NCBI RefSeq assembly: GCF_000722635.1
Contig: NZ_JOKH01000006.1
Span: 278,243-323,435, forward strand
DNA: 45,193 nucleotides
Direction of reading: 5' to 3'
DNA from: Endozoicomonas numazuensis
GTDB lineage: Bacteria > Pseudomonadota > Gammaproteobacteria > Pseudomonadales > Endozoicomonadaceae
How positions within the stretch are numbered: the first letter of the stretch is position 1; each line of letters begins with the position of its first letter. Shown here in pieces: positions 1-7,601 of the stretch. The position numbers were made by a program, and so were the translations under genes. Under the pieces are notes generated by a model that was not told where the DNA came from, searched no databases, and saw nothing but the letters and a program-made list of their open reading frames with translations.

Positions 1-248
1 AAAGAGATTTCAGCTTCTTCACTGGCATAGACCTTGGCTGGAAACTGTCTTAAATTTCCGGCGTTGGAATCTTCAACCTGAAACAACTTTACAGGGCGAA
101 TCATTTCTTTCTGCTCTTCCTGTGGTTGCGAGCAACCCGAAAGAGTCAGAGCCGCAGCCACCAATGAGCTTATGAAGAGCAGGGAATAACTCAACTTATT
201 TCTTTTTGTAAAAGCCCTGCCTTTGTGCAGGCTGAACGGCGATTTCAT
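1..248 (-). CDS. RND efflux periplasmic adaptor (membrane fusion) lipoprotein, N-terminal part only
   Basis: The reading frame starts at the ATG at 248 and runs off the left edge, so only about 82 residues are visible. The N terminus is basic, then hydrophobic, and ends in a lipobox (LTLSGC), so a lipoprotein signal peptide is expected. The mature start, with RPVKLFQV followed by FPAKVYASEEAEIS, is typical of HlyD/AcrA-type adaptors that join an inner-membrane RND pump to an outer-membrane channel. The gene lies 95 bp downstream of a tetR gene on the same strand. A 13-bp palindrome at 287-299 sits 38 bp before the start codon, so TetR control is likely. The substrate cannot be read from this fragment. 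Confidence 0.8.
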   Translation of the reverse strand, partial: MKSPFSLHKGRAFTKRNKLSYSLLFISSLVAAALTLSGCSQPQEEQKEMIRPVKLFQVEDSNAGNLRQFPAKVYASEEAEIS

Positions 249-286
249 AAACCTTCTCCCTCTCAGGCATAAACTGCCCAAAATTC

Positions 287-299
287 CGAATATTATTCG
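287..299. promoter_or_regulatory. Putative TetR operator O1
   Basis: CGAATATTATTCG is a perfect 6+1+6 palindrome. It lies between the tetR stop and the adaptor start. The identical 13-mer occurs upstream of tetR at 1085-1097. Confidence 0.7.
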
Positions 300-343
300 A
301 AAGATGTTCTAAAAAATCCCCAGTCAAAGGGGATCATAAAAAA

Positions 344-1057
344 TCAGCAGGATGCTGCTTCAAGTGCGGTGTAGGAACTCACGACGTCTGCCAGCTGGCT
401 CAACCGTGATCTGGGAATAGCTGAGTGAAGTTTCCAGCCCGCCAGATAACGCTCAATATTTGCCAAGTGTAGATCAACCCCGTCGTCTTCTCGAAAGTCA
501 GCATTGAAAACACCAAAACCTGATTCCTTGATTTGATAAAGACCACTGGACAAGCCCCAGAGCCCCATCATCAACTCTGCTACTGACTGATCCGTCACAT
601 CTTCAATAGCATTTTCAACCAGAGCCAATCGAACCAGGGTCTTGAGCTGACCATCGATATAGTCACCCAATTCATTCATTGCATTGCTGCGATTGGAAGA
701 GGCTCTTTGCCAGACGCTGGGGTTCATAGCCAGCTGACTGAGCGCAAAATGCTCAGGTCGATCCTGATTAATTTTCCACATGCACAGAGAGATCATGACC
801 ATTTTTTCAAGAGAGGTGAGCTCGGCCTCAATGATGCGGTGCAATACCTGAATTTTTTGCCGGGTCAGAAAGTATTCACACCCCAGTAGCAGATCTTCTT
901 TGCTGGAAAAATGAGAATAAATTGCTCCCATTGAACATTCTGCGGCCTGAGCCACATCAGACATTCGTAGATCAAGAAAGCTTTTCTCTTCCAGCAGGAG
1001 GAGTGTGGCAGCAACGATCTCGGCCTCTCTCTGTATGCGCTTCTGCTGTCTGGACAT
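344..1057 (-). CDS. TetR/AcrR-family transcriptional repressor
   Basis: The protein has 237 residues. An N-terminal helix-turn-helix spans about residues 28-58 (MSDVAQAAECSMGAIYSHF, then SSKEDLL), which is the TetR family signature, followed by an all-helical ligand and dimerisation domain. It lies just upstream of an RND efflux adaptor on the same strand, so it is most likely the local repressor of that pump, as AcrR or MexZ are for theirs. The two identical 13-bp palindromes at 287-299 and 1085-1097 would let it control both the pump and itself. The effector molecule is unknown. Overlapping short frames in this region are shadows. Confidence 0.92.
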   Translation of the reverse strand: MSRQQKRIQREAEIVAATLLLLEEKSFLDLRMSDVAQAAECSMGAIYSHFSSKEDLLLGCEYFLTRQKIQVLHRIIEAELTSLEKMVMISLCMWKINQDRPEHFALSQLAMNPSVWQRASSNRSNAMNELGDYIDGQLKTLVRLALVENAIEDVTDQSVAELMMGLWGLSSGLYQIKESGFGVFNADFREDDGVDLHLANIERYLAGWKLHSAIPRSRLSQLADVVSSYTALEAASC

Positions 1058-1084
1058 AAGGATGAAAACACTTGGAAATAAGAG

Positions 1085-1097
1085 CGAATATTATTCG
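1085..1097. promoter_or_regulatory. Putative TetR operator O2 (autoregulatory)
   Basis: Second exact copy of the palindrome CGAATATTATTCG, 27 bp upstream of the tetR start codon, where a bound repressor would block tetR transcription. Confidence 0.7.
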
Positions 1098-1213
1098 TTT
1101 TTCATAAACGGATACAAGCTATTTTTCAGGTTGAAACTACTTAATCCAACCTTGATGAGCCCATCCAGAGTCTGTAGTGTCGGGCTCTAATCTTTTTAAG
1201 ACTGGATGTAGAA

Positions 1214-1753
1214 ATGGCGCTCAAAGCCACCATATTCAAAACCGAACTGCACATTGCCGATATGGATCGGCATTATTATCAAAATCACTCTCTCACTATC
1301 GCCCGTCACCCGTCTGAGACTGACGAGAGAATGATGATTCGGCTTTTGGCTTTTACCCTGTTTGCGGATGAACAGCTTTCATTCACCAAGGGGTTGAGCA
1401 CAGACGACGAACCCGATCTATGGCTTAAGAATTACAGTGATGAAATAGAACTCTGGATTGATCTGGGCCAGCCCGATGAAAAAAGAATCCGTAAAGCCTG
1501 TGGCCGTGCACACTCGGTTGTACTCATCAACTATGGTGGCAGAACTTCTGATACCTGGTGGGATCAGATGGCTGGAAAGCTGGATCGTTTTCAGAATCTG
1601 AAAGTACTTAACCTAGAGGAAAACTCAAGTAAAGCTCTGGCCGAGCTGGCTGAGCGCAACATGCAGCTCAGCGCCAGCATCCAGGACGGTCATATCATGA
1701 TGAGCAATGAACGACACAGCCTGGACATTACCTTTGAGTGTCGAAAAGACTAG
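1214..1753 (+). CDS. yaeQ: YaeQ family protein
   Basis: The 179-residue protein matches YaeQ along its length: the start MALKATIFKTELHIADMDRH, the ERMMIRLLAFTLFA segment, DEPDLWLKNYSDEIELWIDLG in the middle and a C terminus near VTFECR-like. E. coli YaeQ is about the same size. Known YaeQ structures have a PD-(D/E)xK nuclease-like fold, and the E-x-W-I-D-L-G segment is where that core would lie. The biochemical role is not settled. The stop codon overlaps the convergent tusE stop by 4 bp. Confidence 0.93.
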   Translation: MALKATIFKTELHIADMDRHYYQNHSLTIARHPSETDERMMIRLLAFTLFADEQLSFTKGLSTDDEPDLWLKNYSDEIELWIDLGQPDEKRIRKACGRAHSVVLINYGGRTSDTWWDQMAGKLDRFQNLKVLNLEENSSKALAELAERNMQLSASIQDGHIMMSNERHSLDITFECRKD

Positions 1754-2064
1754 AAACAGTTAGTCGGTCTGGGCAAACCCGCGATTCTGGCCGCCAGCTT
1801 GGCGGGGCTGCCCGGGAATAATGTCATCAGGTAAATACTGTTACCCTTTTCCTTCCCAAGCTGGCTGGCAATGAACTTTACGAAGGGTCTCTGGCTGGGG
1901 GCATGCTCAAACTTCTGATAGAACTCTCTGAGCAGATTCAGAATTTCCCAGTGTTCGTCAGTCAGGATAACATCATCATCAGCTGCCAACTGAGTGGCAA
2001 CCTCTGGACTCCAGTCACTGAGATTAACCAGATAACCCTCTTTATCACGCTTTAAGTCGATCAT
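1750..2064 (-). CDS. tusE: TusE, sulfur-relay protein (DsrC family)
   Basis: The 104-residue DsrC/TusE-family protein ends in GLPRPTNCF, with the penultimate Cys103 that accepts persulfide from TusD in the relay that ends at MnmA (2-thiolation of U34 in tRNA Lys, Glu and Gln). The WSPEVATQLAADDDVILTDEHWE and QFxKFEHAPSQRPFVKF-type segments are family hallmarks. Only one C-terminal cysteine is present, which favours TusE over dissimilatory DsrC. It is the last gene of tusD-C-B-E, with 3 bp between tusB and tusE. Confidence 0.95.
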   Translation of the reverse strand: MIDLKRDKEGYLVNLSDWSPEVATQLAADDDVILTDEHWEILNLLREFYQKFEHAPSQRPFVKFIASQLGKEKGNSIYLMTLFPGSPAKLAARIAGLPRPTNCF

Positions 2065-2067
2065 ACT

Positions 2068-2355
2068 CTAAAACCAGCTCACTACCTTGTCATTGGCTTC
2101 AGTCAGTTCAACAAACCCCTGATAGTCCACCATACCAATATCCAGATTGTCCCGGTTGGTCATCCCTCTGGCCAACACATCCGCCTCCAGCACATAAACG
2201 GCCACATGCTTCAGCAAATCAGACAGCACATCACTGGCTTCATAAAGAGCATAAACGCCCTCTTCCAAAAGCAAAACATTGTCACCGGCATTGAGGGCTC
2301 TCAAGCAAAGCTCCAGGGGCTGCCCGGTTTTATTCACGGTATGCAAAGTAGCCAT
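2068..2355 (-). CDS. tusB: TusB, sulfurtransferase complex subunit (DsrH-like)
   Basis: The 95-residue protein belongs to the DsrH/TusB family. It begins MATLHTVNKTG, contains the LRALNAGDNVLLLEEGVYAL segment and ends in DKVVSWF. TusB, C and D form the TusBCD hexamer that passes sulfur to TusE during mnm5s2U34 synthesis. The start codon overlaps the tusC stop by 1 bp, so the two are probably translationally coupled. Confidence 0.93.
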   Translation of the reverse strand: MATLHTVNKTGQPLELCLRALNAGDNVLLLEEGVYALYEASDVLSDLLKHVAVYVLEADVLARGMTNRDNLDIGMVDYQGFVELTEANDKVVSWF

Positions 2356-2714
2356 CAGAAACTCAAAACCTTGTCATGCTGTGCCAGAAAGGATGCAACG
2401 GCATCACCTTCCAGGAGAGTGTATAAAGGTAACAACTGTTCAGGATCAAGATTGCGCTCTTCCAGCGACTCTCCGTCTACATAGACTGTCTCAATTCCGT
2501 ATAGCTCCAGCGATTGAAACATGGACGAAAGGTTTTTTCTGCCCAATTGCTCAGGAGACTGTCCGTCCAGTATCTGATAAACCCCATCGCCCATCAGTAA
2601 AAGACTGGTTGGAATGTCATAAGTGGCAGACACCAGAGCAGCATCCAGAGCTTCTTTGGCAAACTGGCCACGATAAGGAGCCTGAGTCGATATAATACAA
2701 AGGGTTTGACTCAT
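2355..2714 (-). CDS. tusC: TusC, sulfurtransferase complex subunit (DsrF-like)
   Basis: The 119-residue DsrE/F-fold protein has the TusC features: an ISTQAPYRGQFAKEALDAAL start, an LLMGDGVYQILDGQ core and a C terminus close to DKVLSF. It is a structural subunit of the cytoplasmic TusBCD sulfur-transfer complex. It lies 2 bp after tusD and overlaps tusB by one base in one transcription unit. Confidence 0.94.
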   Translation of the reverse strand: MSQTLCIISTQAPYRGQFAKEALDAALVSATYDIPTSLLLMGDGVYQILDGQSPEQLGRKNLSSMFQSLELYGIETVYVDGESLEERNLDPEQLLPLYTLLEGDAVASFLAQHDKVLSF

Positions 2715-2716
2715 AA

Positions 2717-3109
2717 TCAGTCTCCAAAAGTTACCAGACGATCTGCCTCAACGGCTGCCTCAAGCAACTGCCCCAGCCCCGAAAGTTCATAACCTTCTCT
2801 GAGGTTGCTGGCTGACAACTCATACCTTTCTGCCTCATCGACACTGACCACTCCCCGTCTGAGAGCTGCTGCAATACAGACAACTGCATCAATATCATGT
2901 TCTGCTATCAGCCTTTGCCACTGCTCAGGAAGATTCTGCTCATCCTGAGGAGGAGAAGTCAGGCTGGTAGCATTGTGTACACCTTCCTGATAAAAAAAGA
3001 CACGCATCACTTCATGACCAGAAACCAACAGAGCTCGGGCAAAAGACAATGCGGTCAGTGAAGACTGCCCAGTACTGGCAGCACCATAAACAGCCAGTGC
3101 ATATTTCAT
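2717..3109 (-). CDS. tusD: TusD, sulfurtransferase complex catalytic subunit (DsrE-like)
   Basis: The 130-residue DsrE-family protein starts MKYALAVYGA. It carries Cys78 in the AVVCIAAALRRGV motif, the position of the catalytic cysteine of E. coli TusD that accepts sulfur from TusA. It is the first gene of the tusDCBE operon. Upstream, on the same strand, a broken amine oxidase gene separates it from yccA. The yccA-tus neighbourhood is also found in Pseudomonas and in part in E. coli (from memory). Confidence 0.95.
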   Translation of the reverse strand: MKYALAVYGAASTGQSSLTALSFARALLVSGHEVMRVFFYQEGVHNATSLTSPPQDEQNLPEQWQRLIAEHDIDAVVCIAAALRRGVVSVDEAERYELSASNLREGYELSGLGQLLEAAVEADRLVTFGD

Positions 3110-3170
3110 TCACAGACTCCAATCTACAAAATTATCTTTAAGCACTTCATGGAGACCGTACTTTGTTCAC

Positions 3171-4607
3171 TCAAAGTTCATCGGACCGACGTGAAGCCGG
3201 ATTGTTAGCAGGAAAATAGTCGTTCACAAGGTCGGCTACATGATCCCAGCAATCTGGCGTACTCGGTCCCGACAAGGCAGTCCCTATATAATAGGTAGAG
3301 TGTCTACCCTGCAGCTTGTTCAGATTTTGATAGAAACCATTGCGAATATCATCCACTTCTACGTAAGGTCCAAAGGGAGAGTGATTATGGAACTCAACAA
3401 ACTCTTTGAACTTAACTTTGCTGCCCCGAAAACTCAATCGTTCAATATCATCCCTGATGCGCTGCTTGACGTCATCATCGGAAAGCGACAAATCTTCCGC
3501 GCCAAATAGCACATTATAATGATCTGAAAATGGCATGGGTAGCACAGCATAAATACCCGGGAACCTGGCAGCCTTGATCATATTTTTGGTATTGACATTA
3601 AAAACCCCTTTATCCTTGTCCAGACCCTCTGCCCGGACAACCGCGGTCCAGTAGCCCCTGGCCTTGAATTTGCTCAAAAGTAACCGCTCGTGCTCATCAA
3701 AATCAAACACGGTACCGAATGTCTCTAGCAGTGGTGGCGCAGAAACACATAAATAATTGCAGGAGAATTCAAGACGCTAGCCATTCTGATAAGTTTCAAC
3801 CAAGACGGGCTCGTCTTCGACTCTTCTTACTTTTTGTATCTGGAGGTTCAGAAAAACCGCTTGCTTACCGGTTAACTGAGCTATTTCTTTCGAAATAGCC
3901 GGATAAATAGCGTCCCCCCCCCTCGGCTGGCGTCTGGAAGCTGTCCCTGAGAATAGAATATGCCACTCGATGGGTAATGTTCTTAAAAACATACAGCATG
4001 GGCACATTCTCAATGGAGCCATACCCCTGCAGGTAATGAATCAATGGCGTGAACCCAATATCAATTTCCTTCTTTTTGAGGAATTCTCCCATTGTGAGCA
4101 ACAAATCTTCTGGCACAGGATCAGGTAAATGAGTACCAGGCCTCAACAAAAAGGAGTAGGTATATACCTTGAGTAATACCAGTAATAAAAGAGGGATATC
4201 AGCGTAGATCGATAAGAGGGCTCCTGATAATCAGACAGCGCACCGCTTTCAAAATCGACATATTTCCTTTTTAAATCGAGGATAGATGCACGCACGAGCT
4301 TCTGGCCAAAGCGATCAAACACCTCTTTGACCGTATCACTCTCTGGAAATATTCTGACGCCCAAATCGTAGACTGAGCCCCAGGGTTCAGCCCGATAGGT
4401 CTGAGCATGCCCACCCAGTCGCCCTTTTGCTTCGAGAACCGCAACAGAATATTTTTTATCTGCTAATTTGAGCGCTGCATACATCCCTGAAGCGCCGCCC
4501 CCTATGATACAAACATCCCTGCTCAGTTCCTGCCCATATCCCGTGACGCTAAATAACCAACCTAGAACAATCAGGATCTGCAAACGACCAGAGAGAATCT
4601 TTTCCAT
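3171..4607 (-). pseudogene. FAD-dependent amine oxidoreductase, broken by two frameshifts and a stop codon
   Basis: Three reading frames together make one flavin amine oxidase-like protein. The N-terminal part (4607-4143) has a signal peptide, the dinucleotide-binding motif IIGGGASGMYAAL and EAKGRLGGHAQTY. The frame is then lost at a T5 run near 4150: one more T would join PTPF directly to LLRPGTHLPDP. A second shift lies at a G9 run on the minus strand (C9 on plus, 3914-3922): eight Gs would restore PAEGGDAIYPAISKEI. An in-frame TAG at 3777-3779 follows. The C-terminal part continues to 3171 without further damage. All three lesions would have to be wrong for the gene to be intact. It sits between yccA and tusD and is not part of that pathway. 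Confidence 0.85.
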
Positions 4608-4670
4608 GAGAAGGCACCTTCACAGCTCATCGTGAACCGTATTCACTTCCCACTTATCTGACAGGCAAAA

Positions 4671-4701
4671 AAATACCCCGGGGCAAAACCCCGGGGTATT
4701 T
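4671..4701 (-). terminator. Strong bidirectional rho-independent terminator after yccA
   Basis: A perfect 13-bp inverted repeat (4671-4683 and 4689-4701, core ATACCCCGGGG) has a 5-nt loop CAAAA. It is followed on the minus strand by a T-rich run. It lies just past the yccA stop and separates yccA from the pseudogene. Confidence 0.88.
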
Positions 4702-4719
4702 TCATCAAACACTGAATAC

Positions 4720-5394
4720 TCAGTCGTCAGAAGACATACCCAGCAGAGAAAGCAGAGCCGTAAACAGGTTATAAATATTCAGGTACAGAGAAACTGTAGC
4801 GCGAATATAGTTGGTCTCACCACCATGAATGATACGGCTGGTATCAAACAGAATGAATCCGGACATCAACAGCACAATAGCTGCAGACAGAGCCATAGAG
4901 GCCGCCGGAATCTGGAAGAAGATCAAGGCAATACTGGCAATAACCGCAACAATCAGGCCTACCATCAAGAAACCGCCCATAAATGAAAAGTCTTTACGGG
5001 AAACCAGGACATAGGCTGACAAAGCAAAGAAAACAACGGCTGTACCACCCAGAGCCTGCATAACCAGGGAAGGTCCATTAGCCAGAGCCAGGTAGTAATT
5101 CAACATAGGGCCCAGAGCTGCGCCCAAAACACCAGTGAAAGCAAAGACAGCGACCAGCCCCTTGGCTGAATCAGCGGTTTTATTCACGACAAAAATCAGG
5201 CCAAAGCCCACCAGGCTCAGTACCATGGCAGTCATACGGCTGATTTCCAGTGCCATAGCTACACCAGCAGTGAAAGCACTGAACAGCAGAGTCATACCCA
5301 GCAACATGTAGGTGTTGCGCAGTACACTATTGATTTCAATGCCGCTGCCGACCTGTGTCGACCTTGACGCTACAGCGGTGGGTTTTCGTTCCAT
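4720..5394 (-). CDS. yccA: YccA-like Bax inhibitor-1 family inner-membrane protein
   Basis: The 224-residue protein has about seven hydrophobic segments. It carries the BI-1 family features: an RNTYMLLGMTLLFSA first helix and, near the C terminus, GFILFDTSRIIHGGETNYI followed by LYLNIYNLFTALLSLLG. E. coli YccA is an inner-membrane protein that is a substrate and modulator of the protease FtsH; the family conducts or leaks calcium in some members. The gene is followed by a strong terminator, so it is probably transcribed separately from tusDCBE although adjacent to it. Confidence 0.93.
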   Translation of the reverse strand: MERKPTAVASRSTQVGSGIEINSVLRNTYMLLGMTLLFSAFTAGVAMALEISRMTAMVLSLVGFGLIFVVNKTADSAKGLVAVFAFTGVLGAALGPMLNYYLALANGPSLVMQALGGTAVVFFALSAYVLVSRKDFSFMGGFLMVGLIVAVIASIALIFFQIPAASMALSAAIVLLMSGFILFDTSRIIHGGETNYIRATVSLYLNIYNLFTALLSLLGMSSDD

Positions 5395-5587
5395 CTTTTA
5401 TTCCTCGCATTGGGGCTTATATAAGGAGTATACCAGAGCTGGACACACCGGCTATATCCAGAACCTCTTTTTACAAGATGGCCATAATAGCGTATTCACT
5501 GTTACGAAACCGTAACAGTCGTTGGTTTTTTCAATGCAATGTGACAAAAAAAATCGGATTCGGATATATCCTTTGGTTTTCAAGGGT

Positions 5588-5615
5588 TTGACAGTTGGTC
5601 GTTTTCAGGTAATAT
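5588..5615 (+). promoter_or_regulatory. Sigma70 promoter for the tRNA-Ser genes
   Basis: A consensus -35 TTGACA (5588-5593) is followed after 16 bp by TAATAT (5610-5615), with the first tRNA-Ser 16 bp further on. The tRNA-Pro promoter at 43686 has the same spacing and the same -10. Confidence 0.75.
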
Positions 5616-5631
5616 TCATTCCCGTTGCTGC

Positions 5632-5722
5632 GGAGGGATGGCTGAGCGGTTGAAAGCACTGGTCTTGAAAACCAGCGTGGGTTAATAGCCCACCCAGGGT
5701 TCGAATCCCTGTCCCTCCGCCA
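5632..5722 (+). tRNA. tRNA-Ser (anticodon UGA), copy 1
   Basis: A 91-nt class II tRNA. The acceptor stem GGAGGGA pairs with TCCCTCC, followed by G and an encoded CCA. The anticodon stem CTGGT/ACCAG encloses CTTGAAA, giving anticodon TGA. The long variable arm is GTGGG-TTAATAG-CCCAC and the T arm contains GGTTCGAATCC. It reads UCA and other UCN serine codons. Confidence 0.97.
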
Positions 5723-5787
5723 TTTTTCTATAGTCTGTTCTATATAAAGTCTCAGTAGCCCCACATTCTAGTGGAGTTATGCCCTAC

Positions 5788-5878
5788 GGAGGGATGGCTG
5801 AGCGGTTGAAAGCACTGGTCTTGAAAACCAGCGTAGGTTAATAGCCTACCCAGGGTTCGAATCCCTGTCCCTCCGCCA
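5788..5878 (+). tRNA. tRNA-Ser (anticodon UGA), copy 2
   Basis: A tandem 91-nt duplicate of the first tRNA-Ser, 65 bp downstream. It differs in the variable arm only, by a compensatory pair: GTAGG-TTAATAG-CCTAC instead of GTGGG/CCCAC. Anticodon, acceptor stem and encoded CCA are unchanged. The spacer has no clear separate promoter, so the two copies may share one transcript. Confidence 0.97.
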
Positions 5879-6039
5879 TTTTCCTGATTGATCATCACTT
5901 TCTCAAAACGCCTGAGCCTGTATATTCTACCCTGTATTCAAACAGTTACACCTTTATTTCCCCACATACCTCCTTTCGCCACCGCCCGACACAAGCCGTC
6001 ATTTGCCGAAAAAGCCTTTTTACCCTGAGAAGTTCTCTA

Positions 6040-6078
6040 AAAAATTCCCCACTTTTGCGTTTTTGGCGGGGAATTTTT
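6040..6078 (+). terminator. Putative terminator downstream of the tRNA-Ser pair
   Basis: An AAAATTCCCC arm and a GGGGAATTTT arm enclose 16 nt and are followed by T residues. It is about 160 bp past the second tRNA. The rest of 5879-6376 shows no convincing gene. Confidence 0.5.
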
Positions 6079-6376
6079 TCTCGTTTTAAAACAGTTGGTT
6101 GTACGCGTTTTCGGGTATACCCTGATTTTCAAGCTTTCTCCTACCCACCGCCTATCGGTAATGCATTAATGGGTTAACAGTTAATCCTCTCTACTGCTAT
6201 TACCTACTCATTCACCGCCACCAGCCGCATAAATCCTTTCACACTTAAGGCATTTAGAAATAAACACAGGGTTTTACTACTGGCCGACAGGCGGTGGAAA
6301 TGAGTACAATCTTATCATCTTAAAAATCACCCCTCAGAGCTATCGAGTCCCATGCTTTGCCAGCCTTTAAACGACC

Positions 6377-6799
6377 ATGGCTATATCTCCGGGTGGTAGC
6401 GTGTCTAATTCTTACCTAGTTTCCGTCCAAAAACTCTGCACTCCTTATGTAGCAGGACGTAACGTCAAAAACAGGACTTTTGTTTTTACCCCTGAAACCC
6501 TTGATTCCCGTAGGCTCTGGAAAAAACTTGCAATTTTCAAGTCATTTCCAGAGTCTTCAATTCGCTACGTATCCGGTGGCTCAAGGGCTAGAGTTTTTGG
6601 ACGGGAACTACCTACTTTCGAGTACTCCATGGATTCAACCGGTCAACAGTTTCTCAACAGTCTTGAGAAAAAACTCTGGGCAAGCGCCGTCGGTCAACTG
6701 ATCGACAACTCTCTGGAAGCCATCGAACACGACAACCCCAAAGGCGTACAATGCTACACCCAACTTCAGATCAACTTGAGCTGTGCCAAAACAGGCTGA
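6377..6799 (+). CDS. Hypothetical protein of unknown reality, at the edge of the accessory island
   Basis: An open frame of 140 codons with no recognised family. Its C-terminal third contains AVGQLIDNSLEAIEHDN, which recalls the N-box of GHKL ATPases (ELxDNSxDA), but no G-boxes follow before the stop at 6797-6799. If real, it may be a truncated remnant of such an ATPase. There is no clear ribosome binding site. The overlapping minus-strand frame at 6635-6904 has even less support. Confidence 0.3.
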   Translation: MAISPGGSVSNSYLVSVQKLCTPYVAGRNVKNRTFVFTPETLDSRRLWKKLAIFKSFPESSIRYVSGGSRARVFGRELPTFEYSMDSTGQQFLNSLEKKLWASAVGQLIDNSLEAIEHDNPKGVQCYTQLQINLSCAKTG

Positions 6800-6947
6800 A
6801 GTGCTTACTAACCAGTGGAGTAGCCTCAACCAACAAAAATATTGGACGGGCAGCCTGGTTTGGTATTTGCCAAAGGAATGACTGTGATTAACTAGTCGAG
6901 TCAATCACTATCTTCTCTCTATAATTTTAATCTCTGGATGATAAAAA

Positions 6948-7433
6948 GTGCTCAATGTATTCGTAAGCTACGCTCATGCCGACGAACAGTATAAAGATGA
7001 ATTTCGAAAGCATGCGGCAGCTTTAAGACGGAACAAGATAATTTCATTATGGAACGATAGAGAGATTGTCGCAGGACAAGAATGGGAATCAGAAATCACG
7101 GAAAATCTTGAACAAGCAGATATTATACTTCTGCTCATAAGTCCTGACTTTCTCGACTCAGACTTTTGCTATGACATTGAAATGGAGAGAGCAGTCCAAC
7201 GTCATGATGAAGGCTCCGCTACTGTTGTACCTATCATTCTGAAAGATTGTGACTGGGCTGAAACACCATTCGCAAAAATTCAGGGCGTTCCCAAAGATGC
7301 TAAAGCTGTAGTTACCTGGTCAGATAGAGACACTGCATGGCTGGATGCCATTCGGTCCATAAAAAAAGCTATTGAAGAGCATAAAAAAAAATTCCAGCAG
7401 TCCCTACCTCACCACAGAGCAACCAAGATCTAA
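6948..7433 (+). CDS. TIR domain protein: N-terminal part of a split TIR-STAND NTPase
   Basis: From the GTG at 6948 the frame encodes a TIR domain (TIR_2 type), about residues 1-125. FVSYAHADEQY is the first beta strand and BB-loop side, LWNDREIVAGQEWESEI follows, then ADIILLLISPDFLDSDFCY with Glu78/Glu80 where NAD-cleaving TIRs carry the catalytic glutamate. The frame ends early at 7433 after an A9 run (7383-7391). With ten As it would continue through a linker, with no stop, into the P-loop at 7622. It is therefore most likely the sensor-linked effector half of the next gene. A -10-like TATAAT lies at 6920-6925. Known TIR effectors of this kind kill or stall phage-infected cells by consuming NAD+. 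That role is inferred here. Confidence 0.85.
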   Translation: MLNVFVSYAHADEQYKDEFRKHAAALRRNKIISLWNDREIVAGQEWESEITENLEQADIILLLISPDFLDSDFCYDIEMERAVQRHDEGSATVVPIILKDCDWAETPFAKIQGVPKDAKAVVTWSDRDTAWLDAIRSIKKAIEEHKKKFQQSLPHHRATKI

Positions 7434-7601
7434 TTTCAGATTCTGTCAGTCAGTGGATAAATGATACTGCTGTTGAATTCACCCACAGAAAAAAAGACCG
7501 AGTTACACTCCCTGACATATATATAGAACCGGACCTCAAAAGATTAAGAGCCGACCTTAATAAGATAGAAAATTTCCATACAATAAAAACAATATCCAAA
7601 G

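Noticed and set aside
1157..1193. GAGCCC...GGGCTC hairpin followed by TTTTT before yaeQ as a terminator
   Set aside because: The stem has only 6 bp and the loop is 19 nt, and no upstream plus-strand gene needs it.
6635..6904. Minus-strand frame of 89 codons opposite the ORF at 6377-6799
   Set aside because: No family features, no ribosome binding site, and it looks like the complement of the plus frame.
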